From contig CAKKRB010000285.1 of the NCBI GenBank assembly GCA_919902485.1, positions 1 through 5,059 of the forward strand: DNA of 5,059 bases. Reading direction: 5' to 3'. The notes below the pieces were generated by a model, which was not told the origin of the DNA, ran no database searches, and saw only the letters and a list, made by a program, of their open reading frames with translations. Every line of letters starts with the position of its first letter. The first letter of the stretch is position 1. The stretch is from Omnitrophica bacterium GWA2_41_15 (GTDB lineage: Bacteria; Omnitrophota; Gorgyraeia; Gorgyraeales; Gorgyraeaceae). Below are positions 1-5,005 of the stretch, one piece after another. Made by a program: the position numbers and the translations under genes.

Positions 1-134
1 GGCAGGAAACTTTAAGCCCTAAAAAAGAAATTTTAAAAATTCTCGGCTCGAACTTTGTTTTAAAAGACCTAACCCTTTTGGTTTCTTATAATAAACCCTT
101 TGATTTAATCGCGAAATCGCAGGGTAGTGCTGAC
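1..134. other. A/T-rich non-coding stretch downstream of tRNA-Gln
   Basis: No credible reading frame was found. The minus strand contains no ATG, GTG or TTG start here. AACCCTTT occurs twice (71-78 and 94-101), and a weak A/T hairpin near 28-43 precedes a minus-strand U-run at 26-21, which could be a poor terminator. A TATAAT-like hexamer on the plus strand at 87-92 lacks a matching -35. It is most simply the leader of a gene beyond the window. Confidence 0.4.
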
Positions 135-208
135 TGGCTGGGACGTGTGGATTCGAACCACAATAGCGAGATCCAAATTCTCGAGTCCTACCATTGGACG
201 ACGTCCCA
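135..208 (-). tRNA. tRNA-Gln (anticodon UUG) with encoded CCA
   Basis: The minus strand folds into a complete 74-base cloverleaf. The acceptor stem is TGGGACG/CGTCCCA (7 pairs), the D stem GTCC/GGAC with loop AATGGTA, the anticodon stem CGAGA/TCTCG with loop ATTTGGA, and the T arm TGTGG-TTCGAAT-CCACA. The anticodon TTG is at 174-176. U1-A72 and discriminator G73 match glutamine identity in E. coli. The CCA end is encoded (137-135). G at position 37, 3' to the anticodon, differs from the A37 of E. coli tRNA-Gln. The gene starts 73 bases after the spoVG stop and is probably cotranscribed or driven from within the structured spacer. Confidence 0.96.
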
Positions 209-229
209 AAATTTACGAAGTAAATTTTG
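207..229. repeat. A/T-rich hairpin abutting the 5' end of tRNA-Gln
   Basis: AAAATTTAC (208-216) and GTAAATTTT (220-228) are perfect reverse complements around GAA, and C207/G229 adds a tenth pair. The arm nearer the tRNA includes the first two tRNA bases (208 and 207), so the full hairpin would compete with the acceptor stem. The other arm shares 226-229 with the structured element upstream. It may direct 5' processing of the tRNA precursor. The stem is nearly all A/T and four U residues lead straight into the tRNA, so it is a poor terminator. Confidence 0.55.
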
Positions 230-273
230 ATCCCGAGCCGCCAGTTATTAGCACTGTACGGCGAGGGACCAAA
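226..273 (-). other. Candidate structured RNA element between spoVG and tRNA-Gln
   Basis: In the minus-strand transcript 273-265 pairs with 234-226 (nine pairs, one of them G-U), 262-259 with 240-237 (GCCG/CGGC), and 256-253 with 245-242 (CAGU/ACUG), closing a 7-nt loop GCUAAUA. The stems are separated by a UC/UC internal loop and a 2x1 internal loop. Seventeen pairs in 48 bases is more than expected of an ordinary spacer. Read from the plus strand, the G-U pair becomes an A-C mismatch while the 2x2 loop becomes GA/GA, so strand cannot be decided from one copy. It could be a regulatory 3' UTR hairpin, a small RNA, or a dispersed palindromic repeat. I do not recognise a known family. Confidence 0.5.
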
Positions 274-281
274 CTTGCTAT

Positions 282-683
282 TTACAAACTTTTCGGTTTT
301 GCCTTTTCTGCCTCATACGCATCCAGAATCTTTTTCTGTATATACTCTCTTGCCTGCACTGTAATCGGATGCGCTATGTCTTTATGTTCTGATTGCCTTA
401 AGTCATGCGTCTCTTCCTGGCTTACCGGAACAGCCTGGACTGAAACCGGAAGCTGCGAGCCGCATTCATTGCAAAATTTACTGTGGATAACATTTTTATG
501 GTTGCACTTAGGACAGCTCTCTTTTATTTTACGCGAAGGCATGGCAATAAAAAGCCCGGTTTTGCCTTCTATGATTTTTATGTTGCGGACAACAAACGCG
601 TTGTCAATGGTTATTGTGGCATACGCCCTTAGTTTGCTATTCGCTCCTTCTTTCTGGAAGATCCTAACCTCTGTAATCTCCAT
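282..683 (-). CDS. spoVG: SpoVG-family nucleic-acid-binding protein with inserted zinc ribbon
   Basis: The 133-residue product begins with a typical SpoVG half: MEITEVRIF, then LRAYATITIDNAFVVRNIKI and GLFIAMPSRK up to residue 52. It ends with the conserved DIAHPI (102-107) followed by a C-terminal helix of the form AREYIQKKILDAYEAEK. SpoVG binds DNA or RNA in Staphylococcus, Borrelia and Listeria and affects septation in Bacillus; its role here is unknown. In standard SpoVG (about 85-100 residues) MPS and DIAHPI are separated by roughly ten residues. Here the gap is about 50 and contains CPKC at 57-60 and CNEC at 71-74 (CxxC-x10-CxxC, a zinc ribbon), then a Val/Pro/Gln/Glu-rich linker at 75-100. 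The frame is unbroken. The start is fixed by an excellent ribosome binding site, and the gene overlaps ispE by 20 bases. A tRNA-Gln follows 73 bases downstream. Confidence 0.93.
   Translation of the reverse strand: MEITEVRIFQKEGANSKLRAYATITIDNAFVVRNIKIIEGKTGLFIAMPSRKIKESCPKCNHKNVIHSKFCNECGSQLPVSVQAVPVSQEETHDLRQSEHKDIAHPITVQAREYIQKKILDAYEAEKAKPKSL
462..515 (-). other. Zinc-ribbon segment within SpoVG
   Basis: These codons specify residues 57-74 of the SpoVG-family protein: CPKC, ten residues, then CNEC. Four cysteines in this spacing are the usual knuckle pair of a zinc ribbon. The segment takes the place of the short loop between the beta core and the DIAHPI motif of ordinary SpoVG. Confidence 0.8.
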
Positions 684-1554
684 AGATGCCTCCTTTGTAA
701 GTCTTTACTAAAAAAACGCCTTCGGCCTTGTGTTTCGGAATTGCCTTAAAAACTCTTTCTGCAGATTTTTTATTTCCAAATGTGCAGAAGACCGTTGGCC
801 CGCTTCCTGATAAAAGGCTGTGCCGGCCGCCTGCTCTGAACAGCATAGTCTTTACCTTATTTATATGAACACTGTCTCTACCCAGGACATCTTCAAAAAT
901 ATTATAATAATTATCTTCCAGCGCTTTTATGTCGCGCGCCCTTAGAGCTGAAAGCGCTTTTTTAAGAGAATGCAGCCTGTTAGAAAAGTTGCGCCTATCG
1001 ATTCTATTGTACATCAACCTGGTTGAAAGCGGGATAAAAGGTTTTATTAATATATGGAAAAAACTCTGGGTTAAATCGAGTTTTTTTAATAATTCGCCTG
1101 CGCCTCCTGCAACAGCAAAAGCCACATCCTTCATAAAAAACGGGGCATCTTTGCCAAGACCTGAGGCTATTTCAAAAAGCCTTTTTTCTGAAACCCCGAA
1201 CTCGAAAAGCTCGTTTATTGCCCTAAGGCTGGATGCGGCATTGCTCGATCCGCCTCCAAGCCCGGCTGAAACAGGGATATTTTTTTTGATATATATTTCA
1301 AGGTTCAGCCTGATCTTTGCTTCTACGGAAAGGGCTTTTGCTGCTTTGTATACTATATTATCTTTATCCTGGCTGCATTTATTTGAACTTGCTTTAACCT
1401 TTAAGCCCCTGCCTTTTTCTTTTATGATTATCTCGTCTTTTAAATCTATTTTTTCAAAGATCGTTTCTATATTGTGAAATCCGTCAGGCCTTTTTTCCAG
1501 TACATCCAAATAAAGATTCAGCTTCGCAGGAGCAAAAACTCTGATTTCGCGCAT
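664..1554 (-). CDS. ispE: 4-diphosphocytidyl-2-C-methyl-D-erythritol kinase
   Basis: IspE phosphorylates the 2-hydroxyl of CDP-methylerythritol with ATP, the fourth step of the MEP route to isoprenoid precursors, in the cytosol. The 296-residue chain has the usual family length and the three GHMP-kinase motifs: APAKLNLYLDV near the start (Lys11 and Asn13 in the substrate site), PVSAGLGGGSSNAAS at 94-108 forming the ATP phosphate loop, and SGSGPTVF near 249-256. GLGKDAPFF places the catalytic base at Asp136. RPDGFHNIET at 22-31 matches the conserved substrate-binding segment. An in-frame stop about 25 bases upstream leaves this ATG as the first usable start; the Shine-Dalgarno before it is weak (AGAAG). 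The gene overlaps spoVG by 20 bases at its 3' end. The upstream transketolase can influence supply of glyceraldehyde-3-phosphate to this pathway, although no direct coupling is shown. Confidence 0.96.
   Translation of the reverse strand: MREIRVFAPAKLNLYLDVLEKRPDGFHNIETIFEKIDLKDEIIIKEKGRGLKVKASSNKCSQDKDNIVYKAAKALSVEAKIRLNLEIYIKKNIPVSAGLGGGSSNAASSLRAINELFEFGVSEKRLFEIASGLGKDAPFFMKDVAFAVAGGAGELLKKLDLTQSFFHILIKPFIPLSTRLMYNRIDRRNFSNRLHSLKKALSALRARDIKALEDNYYNIFEDVLGRDSVHINKVKTMLFRAGGRHSLLSGSGPTVFCTFGNKKSAERVFKAIPKHKAEGVFLVKTYKGGIYGDYRG
689..696 (-). promoter_or_regulatory. Strong ribosome binding site of spoVG, inside ispE
   Basis: AAAGGAGG on the minus strand is followed by five bases and then the spoVG ATG at 681-683. 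This is the strongest Shine-Dalgarno in the window. It lies within the last ten codons of ispE, so spoVG is probably translated at a higher rate than the weakly initiated ispE on the same message. Confidence 0.85.
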
Positions 1555-1584
1555 AAGTGCTTCTAGGCTCGGGCTTGGTCACAG

Positions 1585-1601
1585 TTAAGACAGAGTCTTA
1601 A
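1585..1601. repeat. Short inverted repeat in the gap before ispE
   Basis: TTAAGAC and GTCTTAA are perfect reverse complements around AGA, giving a 7-bp stem with a 3-base loop. It lies a few bases past the transketolase C-half stop and 30 bases before the ispE ATG. The stem is A/T-rich and no U-run follows, so it is not a convincing terminator. It may be a weak mRNA hairpin or chance. Confidence 0.35.
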
Positions 1602-1607
1602 TCTTGG

Positions 1608-2549
1608 CTATTTTCTAGAAATAACTTTCTTTACTGCTTTTACTATATCTTCTGATGTCAAACCAAATAATTTGAACAGCTCTTTTGGATCTCCTGACTC
1701 GCCGAATCTATCCTTAACTCCTACAAATTCCATTGGCACAGGATGATTCTGGATAACTACCTCTGCCACAGCGCTTCCCATGCCCCCGACTACAGTATGT
1801 TCTTCAGCAGTAACAATTGCGCCTGTTTCTTTTGCAGCTTTAATTATCGGGTCTTTATCTATAGGCTTAATCGTATGCAAATTTATAACTCTCGCTGAAA
1901 TGTTTTCCTTTTTCAATGCCTCATGTGCGAGTAATGCTTCATAAACTTCTACGCCGCAGGCTATGATTGTAACGTCCCTGCCGTCTTTTAATAAATTGGA
2001 TTTTCCGATCTGGAAAACATCTTCTTCTTTTGTTATTACAGGCACGCCGCTTCTTCCAAGCCTCAGATACACAGGCCCTGCATAAGAAGCGCTGGCTATG
2101 GTCGCTTTTTTCGCCTCTACTGCATCGCACGGAATTATGACTGTCATATTCGGAAGTATTCTCATAAGGGCAAGTTCTTCATTTGCCTGGTGGGTAGGCC
2201 CGTCTTCGCCTACAGAGATGCCGCCATGGGTACCGACTATCTTTACATTTGTCCTCATGTAGGCAAGAGAAACCCTTACCTGATCCCATGCCCTGCCTGC
2301 GGCAAACGCCCCAAATGTGCACGCAAACGCAACTTTTCCTGAAAGCGCCAGGCCTGCTGCTGTACCCATCATATCCTGTTCACTTACGCCCATTGAAAAA
2401 AATCTTTCTGGAAATTTTTCCTTGAACCAGGCAGCCCTGGTAGATTCTGTAAGGTCTGCTGAAAGAACAACTATGTCGTCTCTTTTCTGGCCCAATTCAA
2501 CCAAGCCTTCGCCAAACCCATCCCTTGTAGCTTTCATCTTAATTTCCAT
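1608..2549 (-). CDS. Transketolase, C-terminal (pyrimidine-binding) subunit
   Basis: This 313-residue protein supplies the pyrimidine-binding domain (about 1-170) and the C-terminal transketolase domain (about 185-305) missing from the gene just upstream. The two chains together form the enzyme. Diagnostic segments are the MGVSEQDMMG block, with Glu57 at the position of the catalytic glutamate that activates the thiamine ring, TFGAFAAGRAWDQVR at 78-92, and GEDGPTHQ, with Asp116 and His120 matching conserved active-site residues of E. coli transketolase (Asp469, His473). The later VTAEEHTVVGGMGSAVAE stretch is typical of the C-terminal domain of this superfamily and of the related DXS. DXS itself is a single long chain, and pyruvate dehydrogenase beta subunits lack the GEDGPTHQ context, so transketolase is the best call. 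It ends with TAG, 53 bases before ispE. Confidence 0.95.
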   Translation of the reverse strand: MEIKMKATRDGFGEGLVELGQKRDDIVVLSADLTESTRAAWFKEKFPERFFSMGVSEQDMMGTAAGLALSGKVAFACTFGAFAAGRAWDQVRVSLAYMRTNVKIVGTHGGISVGEDGPTHQANEELALMRILPNMTVIIPCDAVEAKKATIASASYAGPVYLRLGRSGVPVITKEEDVFQIGKSNLLKDGRDVTIIACGVEVYEALLAHEALKKENISARVINLHTIKPIDKDPIIKAAKETGAIVTAEEHTVVGGMGSAVAEVVIQNHPVPMEFVGVKDRFGESGDPKELFKLFGLTSEDIVKAVKKVISRK

Positions 2550-3377
2550 TTATCTCTCCGTTTCCAATTCTTTTACAGCCTTTTCCAGCTCTTCTTTATT
2601 TGGCGCAACACCGTGATATTTATTTTTATTCTCAAAAAACGATACGCCCTTGCCCTTAACAGTATGGGCTAAAACCATACTTGGTTTTCCTTTTATTTTT
2701 TCCGCTTTATCATAAGCCTCTATTACTTCTTTGACATTGTGGCCGTCTACTTCAAAAACCTTCCAGCCAAAAGCCTGCCATTTTGCCTTTAGGGGTTCAA
2801 GGCCCTTGACATCTTCCACCCTGCCATCTATCTGAAATTTATTGTTATCTATGATCCCGCACACATTATCCAGTTTATAGTGAGCGCTTGTAAGAGCTGC
2901 CTCCCATACCTGGCCTTCGTCAAGCTCTCCGTCTCCCATAAGGCAATATATCCTCTTCGGATCTTTATTAAGCCTTGCGCCTAAAGCAAATCCATTGGCA
3001 ATAGAAAGCCCCTGGCCCAGAGAGCCGCTCGATATCTCAATGCCTGGCAGGCCTCTCTGAGGATGGCCCTGCAATCTTGTCCCGATTTTTCTCAAAGTGC
3101 AGAGCTCGTCTTTATTGAAAAAATTCATGCGGGCCAGCACTGCATAAAGAGCAGGACAGCCATGGCCTTTTGAAAGTATAAATATGTCCCGCGTATTGCA
3201 AAAAGGCTCGTCGGGATCGCATCTGAATTTATAAAAATACAGGCCGACTAGAAGCTCTACCATTGACAATGACCCGCCTGTATGGCCAGATCCTGCGCAT
3301 GAAAGCATTTTCACAATCTCAATGCGAATTTCTTTAGCTATGTTTTTCAATTCTCTGATATCAGGCTGTTTTGCCAT
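2550..3377 (-). CDS. Transketolase, N-terminal (diphosphate-binding) subunit
   Basis: This 275-residue protein is the N-terminal half of a split transketolase, which transfers two-carbon ketol units between sugar phosphates in the non-oxidative pentose phosphate pathway, using thiamine diphosphate and a divalent metal. Visible motifs, numbered from the chosen Met: SGHTGGSLS with His32, SKGHG with His72, QGHPQ with His105, SSGSLGQGLS around 116-125, and the TPP motif GDGE at 148-151 ending in DNN at 177-179. Asp149 and Asn179 are 30 residues apart, as in the E. coli metal-binding pair. The length fits the half-size family found in archaea and many bacteria. The frame stays open to a GTG at 3405-3407, adding ten residues that come largely from a palindromic repeat, so that start is rejected. 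The TAA stop directly abuts the ATG of the partner gene, fitting equal production of the two subunits. Confidence 0.95.
   Translation of the reverse strand: MAKQPDIRELKNIAKEIRIEIVKMLSCAGSGHTGGSLSMVELLVGLYFYKFRCDPDEPFCNTRDIFILSKGHGCPALYAVLARMNFFNKDELCTLRKIGTRLQGHPQRGLPGIEISSGSLGQGLSIANGFALGARLNKDPKRIYCLMGDGELDEGQVWEAALTSAHYKLDNVCGIIDNNKFQIDGRVEDVKGLEPLKAKWQAFGWKVFEVDGHNVKEVIEAYDKAEKIKGKPSMVLAHTVKGKGVSFFENKNKYHGVAPNKEELEKAVKELETER
2556..2559 (-). promoter_or_regulatory. Ribosome binding site of transketolase C-half, inside the N-half gene
   Basis: GGAG (minus strand) lies six bases before the ATG at 2547-2549 and within the last codons of the upstream subunit, whose TAA at 2550-2552 touches the ATG. 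A ribosome finishing the first subunit is placed to reinitiate on the second. A second in-frame ATG at codon 5 has no better site. Confidence 0.6.
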
Positions 3378-3382
3378 ATTTA

Positions 3383-3389
3383 TCCTTTT
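3383..3389 (-). promoter_or_regulatory. Ribosome binding site that decides the transketolase N-half start
   Basis: On the minus strand AAAAGGA is followed by five bases (TAAAT) and then ATG at 3375-3377. This is a good Shine-Dalgarno with good spacing. It favours the start at 3377 over the in-frame GTG at 3405-3407, which lies within the hairpin of the palindromic repeat. Confidence 0.75.
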
Positions 3390-3392
3390 ATT

Positions 3393-3421
3393 GTAGGGAC
3401 AGCACACTGTGCTGTCCCTAC
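3393..3421. repeat. Perfect palindrome, GTAGGG...CCCTAC family, copy 2
   Basis: The arms GTAGGGACAGCAC (3393-3405) and GTGCTGTCCCTAC (3409-3421) are perfect reverse complements around ACT. The element is 29 bases, like the core at 4970-4998, and has the same outer GTAGGG/CCCTAC ends. It fills most of the 40-base gap between the TPR gene and the first transketolase gene. Its right arm contains the TAG stop of the TPR gene (3418-3420), and a GTG in it (3405-3407) is in frame with transketolase but not needed as a start. No U-run follows on the minus strand, so termination is unlikely. A role as an mRNA stability or processing hairpin is possible. Confidence 0.88.
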
Positions 3422-4950
3422 TTTAACGCTTCTAATTTTTCTTTTACCTTTTTATCCTCTTTTAATCCTATCGATTTAATCCATGCGTCTTTTGCTTTAT
3501 CCAGACTCCCTATTTTAAAATAAGCGTCCCCAAGGTGATCGTAAACAACAGGGTCGTCCCCTATTATTTCTTTTGCCTTTTCCAGTTCTTTTCTGGCTTC
3601 TTCAAACATGCCTTTTTTAAAATAGACCCATCCAAGGCTGTCTATATAAGCTCCGTTTCCCGGGCTTAAATCAAGCGCCTTTTTGATAAGGTCTTCCGCC
3701 TGATCCAGGTTTTTGCCGTCATCCGCATATACGTAACCCAGATAATTCAGCGCCTCTGCGTTTTCCGGATCCAGCTCAATAGAACGTTTTAATCTGAGCA
3801 CTGCTTCTTCTTTCTGGCCCGCCTCTTCCAGCACAGCGCCTAAATAAAAATGCGTCTTTGCATTAAAAGGGTCTATTTCAATGCTTTTTTTGTATTCTTC
3901 AATGGCCGATGCTTTATCGCCTTTCTCGGAATAACAGAACGCTATGGCAAGATGAACATCAGCCTGTCTTTTTTCCAGGGTTAACGCCTTTTTCAAAATC
4001 TGGATCGCCTCGTCTACTTTTTCCATAGCGATATATATGTAACTAAGCTCTATATAAGCGCTGATATCATTCGGGTCAGCGTTTAAAAGTTTTTCGTACT
4101 GCTTTATCGCTTCCTCTTTTTCATTCATCTCAAAATAAAGCTGGCCCAGCTGATGGTATACCCTGGTATTGCCAGGGTCTAATTCAAGGGATTTTTTATA
4201 GTGTAAAAGCGCCTGTTCTTTTTTATTCTGTATTTCAAGAAGCACTGCGAGGCCAAGATGCGCCTCCAGATAGTCCGGCTTTAATTCAATTGCCTTTTCC
4301 AGCGCCTTTATGGCTTCATCAACCTTTCCCGAACGCGCGTAAACTATGCCAAGATTAAAATGTATTACAGGCGAATCTTTTTTCTCTAATGCAAGATTTT
4401 CATATATCTTTATGGCCCTCTCCATGTCCTGGCCAAGTATATAAAGATCAGCCAGAGAAGTCAGGGTAGCCAGGTCATCCGGTTCTGACTTTAAAATCTC
4501 TTCGTATTCCTTTGTTGCCTCATCAAATTTTTTCTGAGATGTGTAAATAAGCGCCAGAAGAAATCTGGATTTTGTATCCTTTTTATCCATATCCTTTGCT
4601 TTCTGAAGCGCTTTTATCGCAAGATCAAGCTCGCCTGCTTTTATATAACTTGCTCCCAGTCTATAATAGAGAGACGCTGCACCAGGGTCCAGCTCAATTG
4701 CTTTTTTATATTCTCCTATTGCTTCAGCGGTCCTGCCCTCATTATCATACACCATACCCGTAGAATAATGGGCATAGGCCTTTGAAGACACGCGGTGCGT
4801 TTCTTTCTGTTTAACTAGATTCAGAATTTCTTCTTGGGGGCTTTTTTTAGCAGAAGCTGTTTTTTTAGCTGGCGCCGTAGAAGCGCATCCGATTAGATGG
4901 GAAACAAATATGACTAAAAAACTTAATGTAAGAAAATATCTTGGGGACAT
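3418..4950 (-). CDS. TPR-repeat lipoprotein, 13 tandem tetratricopeptide repeats
   Basis: The 510-residue protein starts with a lipoprotein signal peptide: Arg4, a hydrophobic stretch at about 5-20, and a lipobox LIGC with Cys22 as the lipidation site. A short Ala/Lys/Ser linker (23-50) leads into about 13 contiguous 34-residue TPR units from about 57 to 499; the unit at 397-431 has one extra residue. Consensus blocks such as LGxxYxxxGxxxEAIxxYxKAIELDP recur. The last units (NYLGYVYADDG, DSLGWVYFKKG, DHLGDAYFKIG) resemble the C-terminal end of a large family of envelope TPR proteins. The mature protein is probably membrane-anchored and faces the periplasm as a protein-binding scaffold; its partner is unknown. 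There is no clear Shine-Dalgarno before the ATG, but the signal peptide supports this start. The TAG stop lies inside a palindromic repeat. The transketolase genes follow 40 bases downstream. Confidence 0.9.
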   Translation of the reverse strand: MSPRYFLTLSFLVIFVSHLIGCASTAPAKKTASAKKSPQEEILNLVKQKETHRVSSKAYAHYSTGMVYDNEGRTAEAIGEYKKAIELDPGAASLYYRLGASYIKAGELDLAIKALQKAKDMDKKDTKSRFLLALIYTSQKKFDEATKEYEEILKSEPDDLATLTSLADLYILGQDMERAIKIYENLALEKKDSPVIHFNLGIVYARSGKVDEAIKALEKAIELKPDYLEAHLGLAVLLEIQNKKEQALLHYKKSLELDPGNTRVYHQLGQLYFEMNEKEEAIKQYEKLLNADPNDISAYIELSYIYIAMEKVDEAIQILKKALTLEKRQADVHLAIAFCYSEKGDKASAIEEYKKSIEIDPFNAKTHFYLGAVLEEAGQKEEAVLRLKRSIELDPENAEALNYLGYVYADDGKNLDQAEDLIKKALDLSPGNGAYIDSLGWVYFKKGMFEEARKELEKAKEIIGDDPVVYDHLGDAYFKIGSLDKAKDAWIKSIGLKEDKKVKEKLEALK

Positions 4951-4968
4951 TATCAGGGTTGTCGCATT

Positions 4969-4999
4969 TGTAGGGGCGGAACAATGTTCCGCCCCTACA
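4969..4999. repeat. Near-perfect palindrome, GTAGGG...CCCTAC family, copy 1
   Basis: The arms GTAGGGGCGGAACA (4970-4983) and TGTTCCGCCCCTAC (4985-4998) are exact reverse complements around a single base at 4984. Flanking T4969 and A4999 extend the arms to 15 bases. It sits between the stop of the basic protein and the start of the TPR lipoprotein. As RNA it would form a long G/C-rich hairpin, but no U-run follows in the minus direction, so it is not a standard terminator. It closely resembles the palindrome at 3393-3421 in length, ends and central layout, which marks it as a dispersed extragenic palindrome of REP or MITE type. Confidence 0.85.
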
Positions 5000-5005
5000 G
5001 GAATA

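Noticed and set aside
87..92. TATAAT on the plus strand as a -10 box
   Set aside because: No TTGACA-like hexamer at suitable spacing upstream and no plus-strand gene follows; the stretch is simply A/T-rich.
226..273. Integron attC site
   Set aside because: The terminal core consensus sequences are not present at the ends of the hairpin and there is no gene cassette or integrase in view.
127..711. Plus-strand open frame of 194 codons
   Set aside because: It runs through the tRNA-Gln and antisense to spoVG, has no Shine-Dalgarno, and its translation shows no family pattern; spoVG on the other strand is clearly real.
929..1477. Plus-strand open frame of 182 codons
   Set aside because: It lies wholly antisense to ispE, whose kinase motifs are unmistakable; it is a composition shadow.
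1939..2130. Minus-strand open frame of 63 codons inside transketolase C-half
   Set aside because: It is an alternative frame within a conserved gene and has no ribosome binding site.
2317..2616. Plus-strand open frame of 99 codons
   Set aside because: Antisense to the transketolase halves, spanning their junction, with no supporting signal.
3378..3421. The G/C-rich palindrome as a rho-independent terminator of the TPR gene
   Set aside because: No U-run follows on the minus strand; the next bases are AATAAAAGGA, the transketolase ribosome binding region.
4572..4763. Plus-strand open frame of 63 codons
   Set aside because: Antisense to the TPR array; its low-complexity Pro/Leu/Tyr composition follows from the TPR codons.
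3418..4950. The TPR array as a CRISPR-like or satellite DNA repeat
   Set aside because: Periodicity is at the protein level (34 residues); the DNA of the units is divergent, with no spacer-repeat structure.
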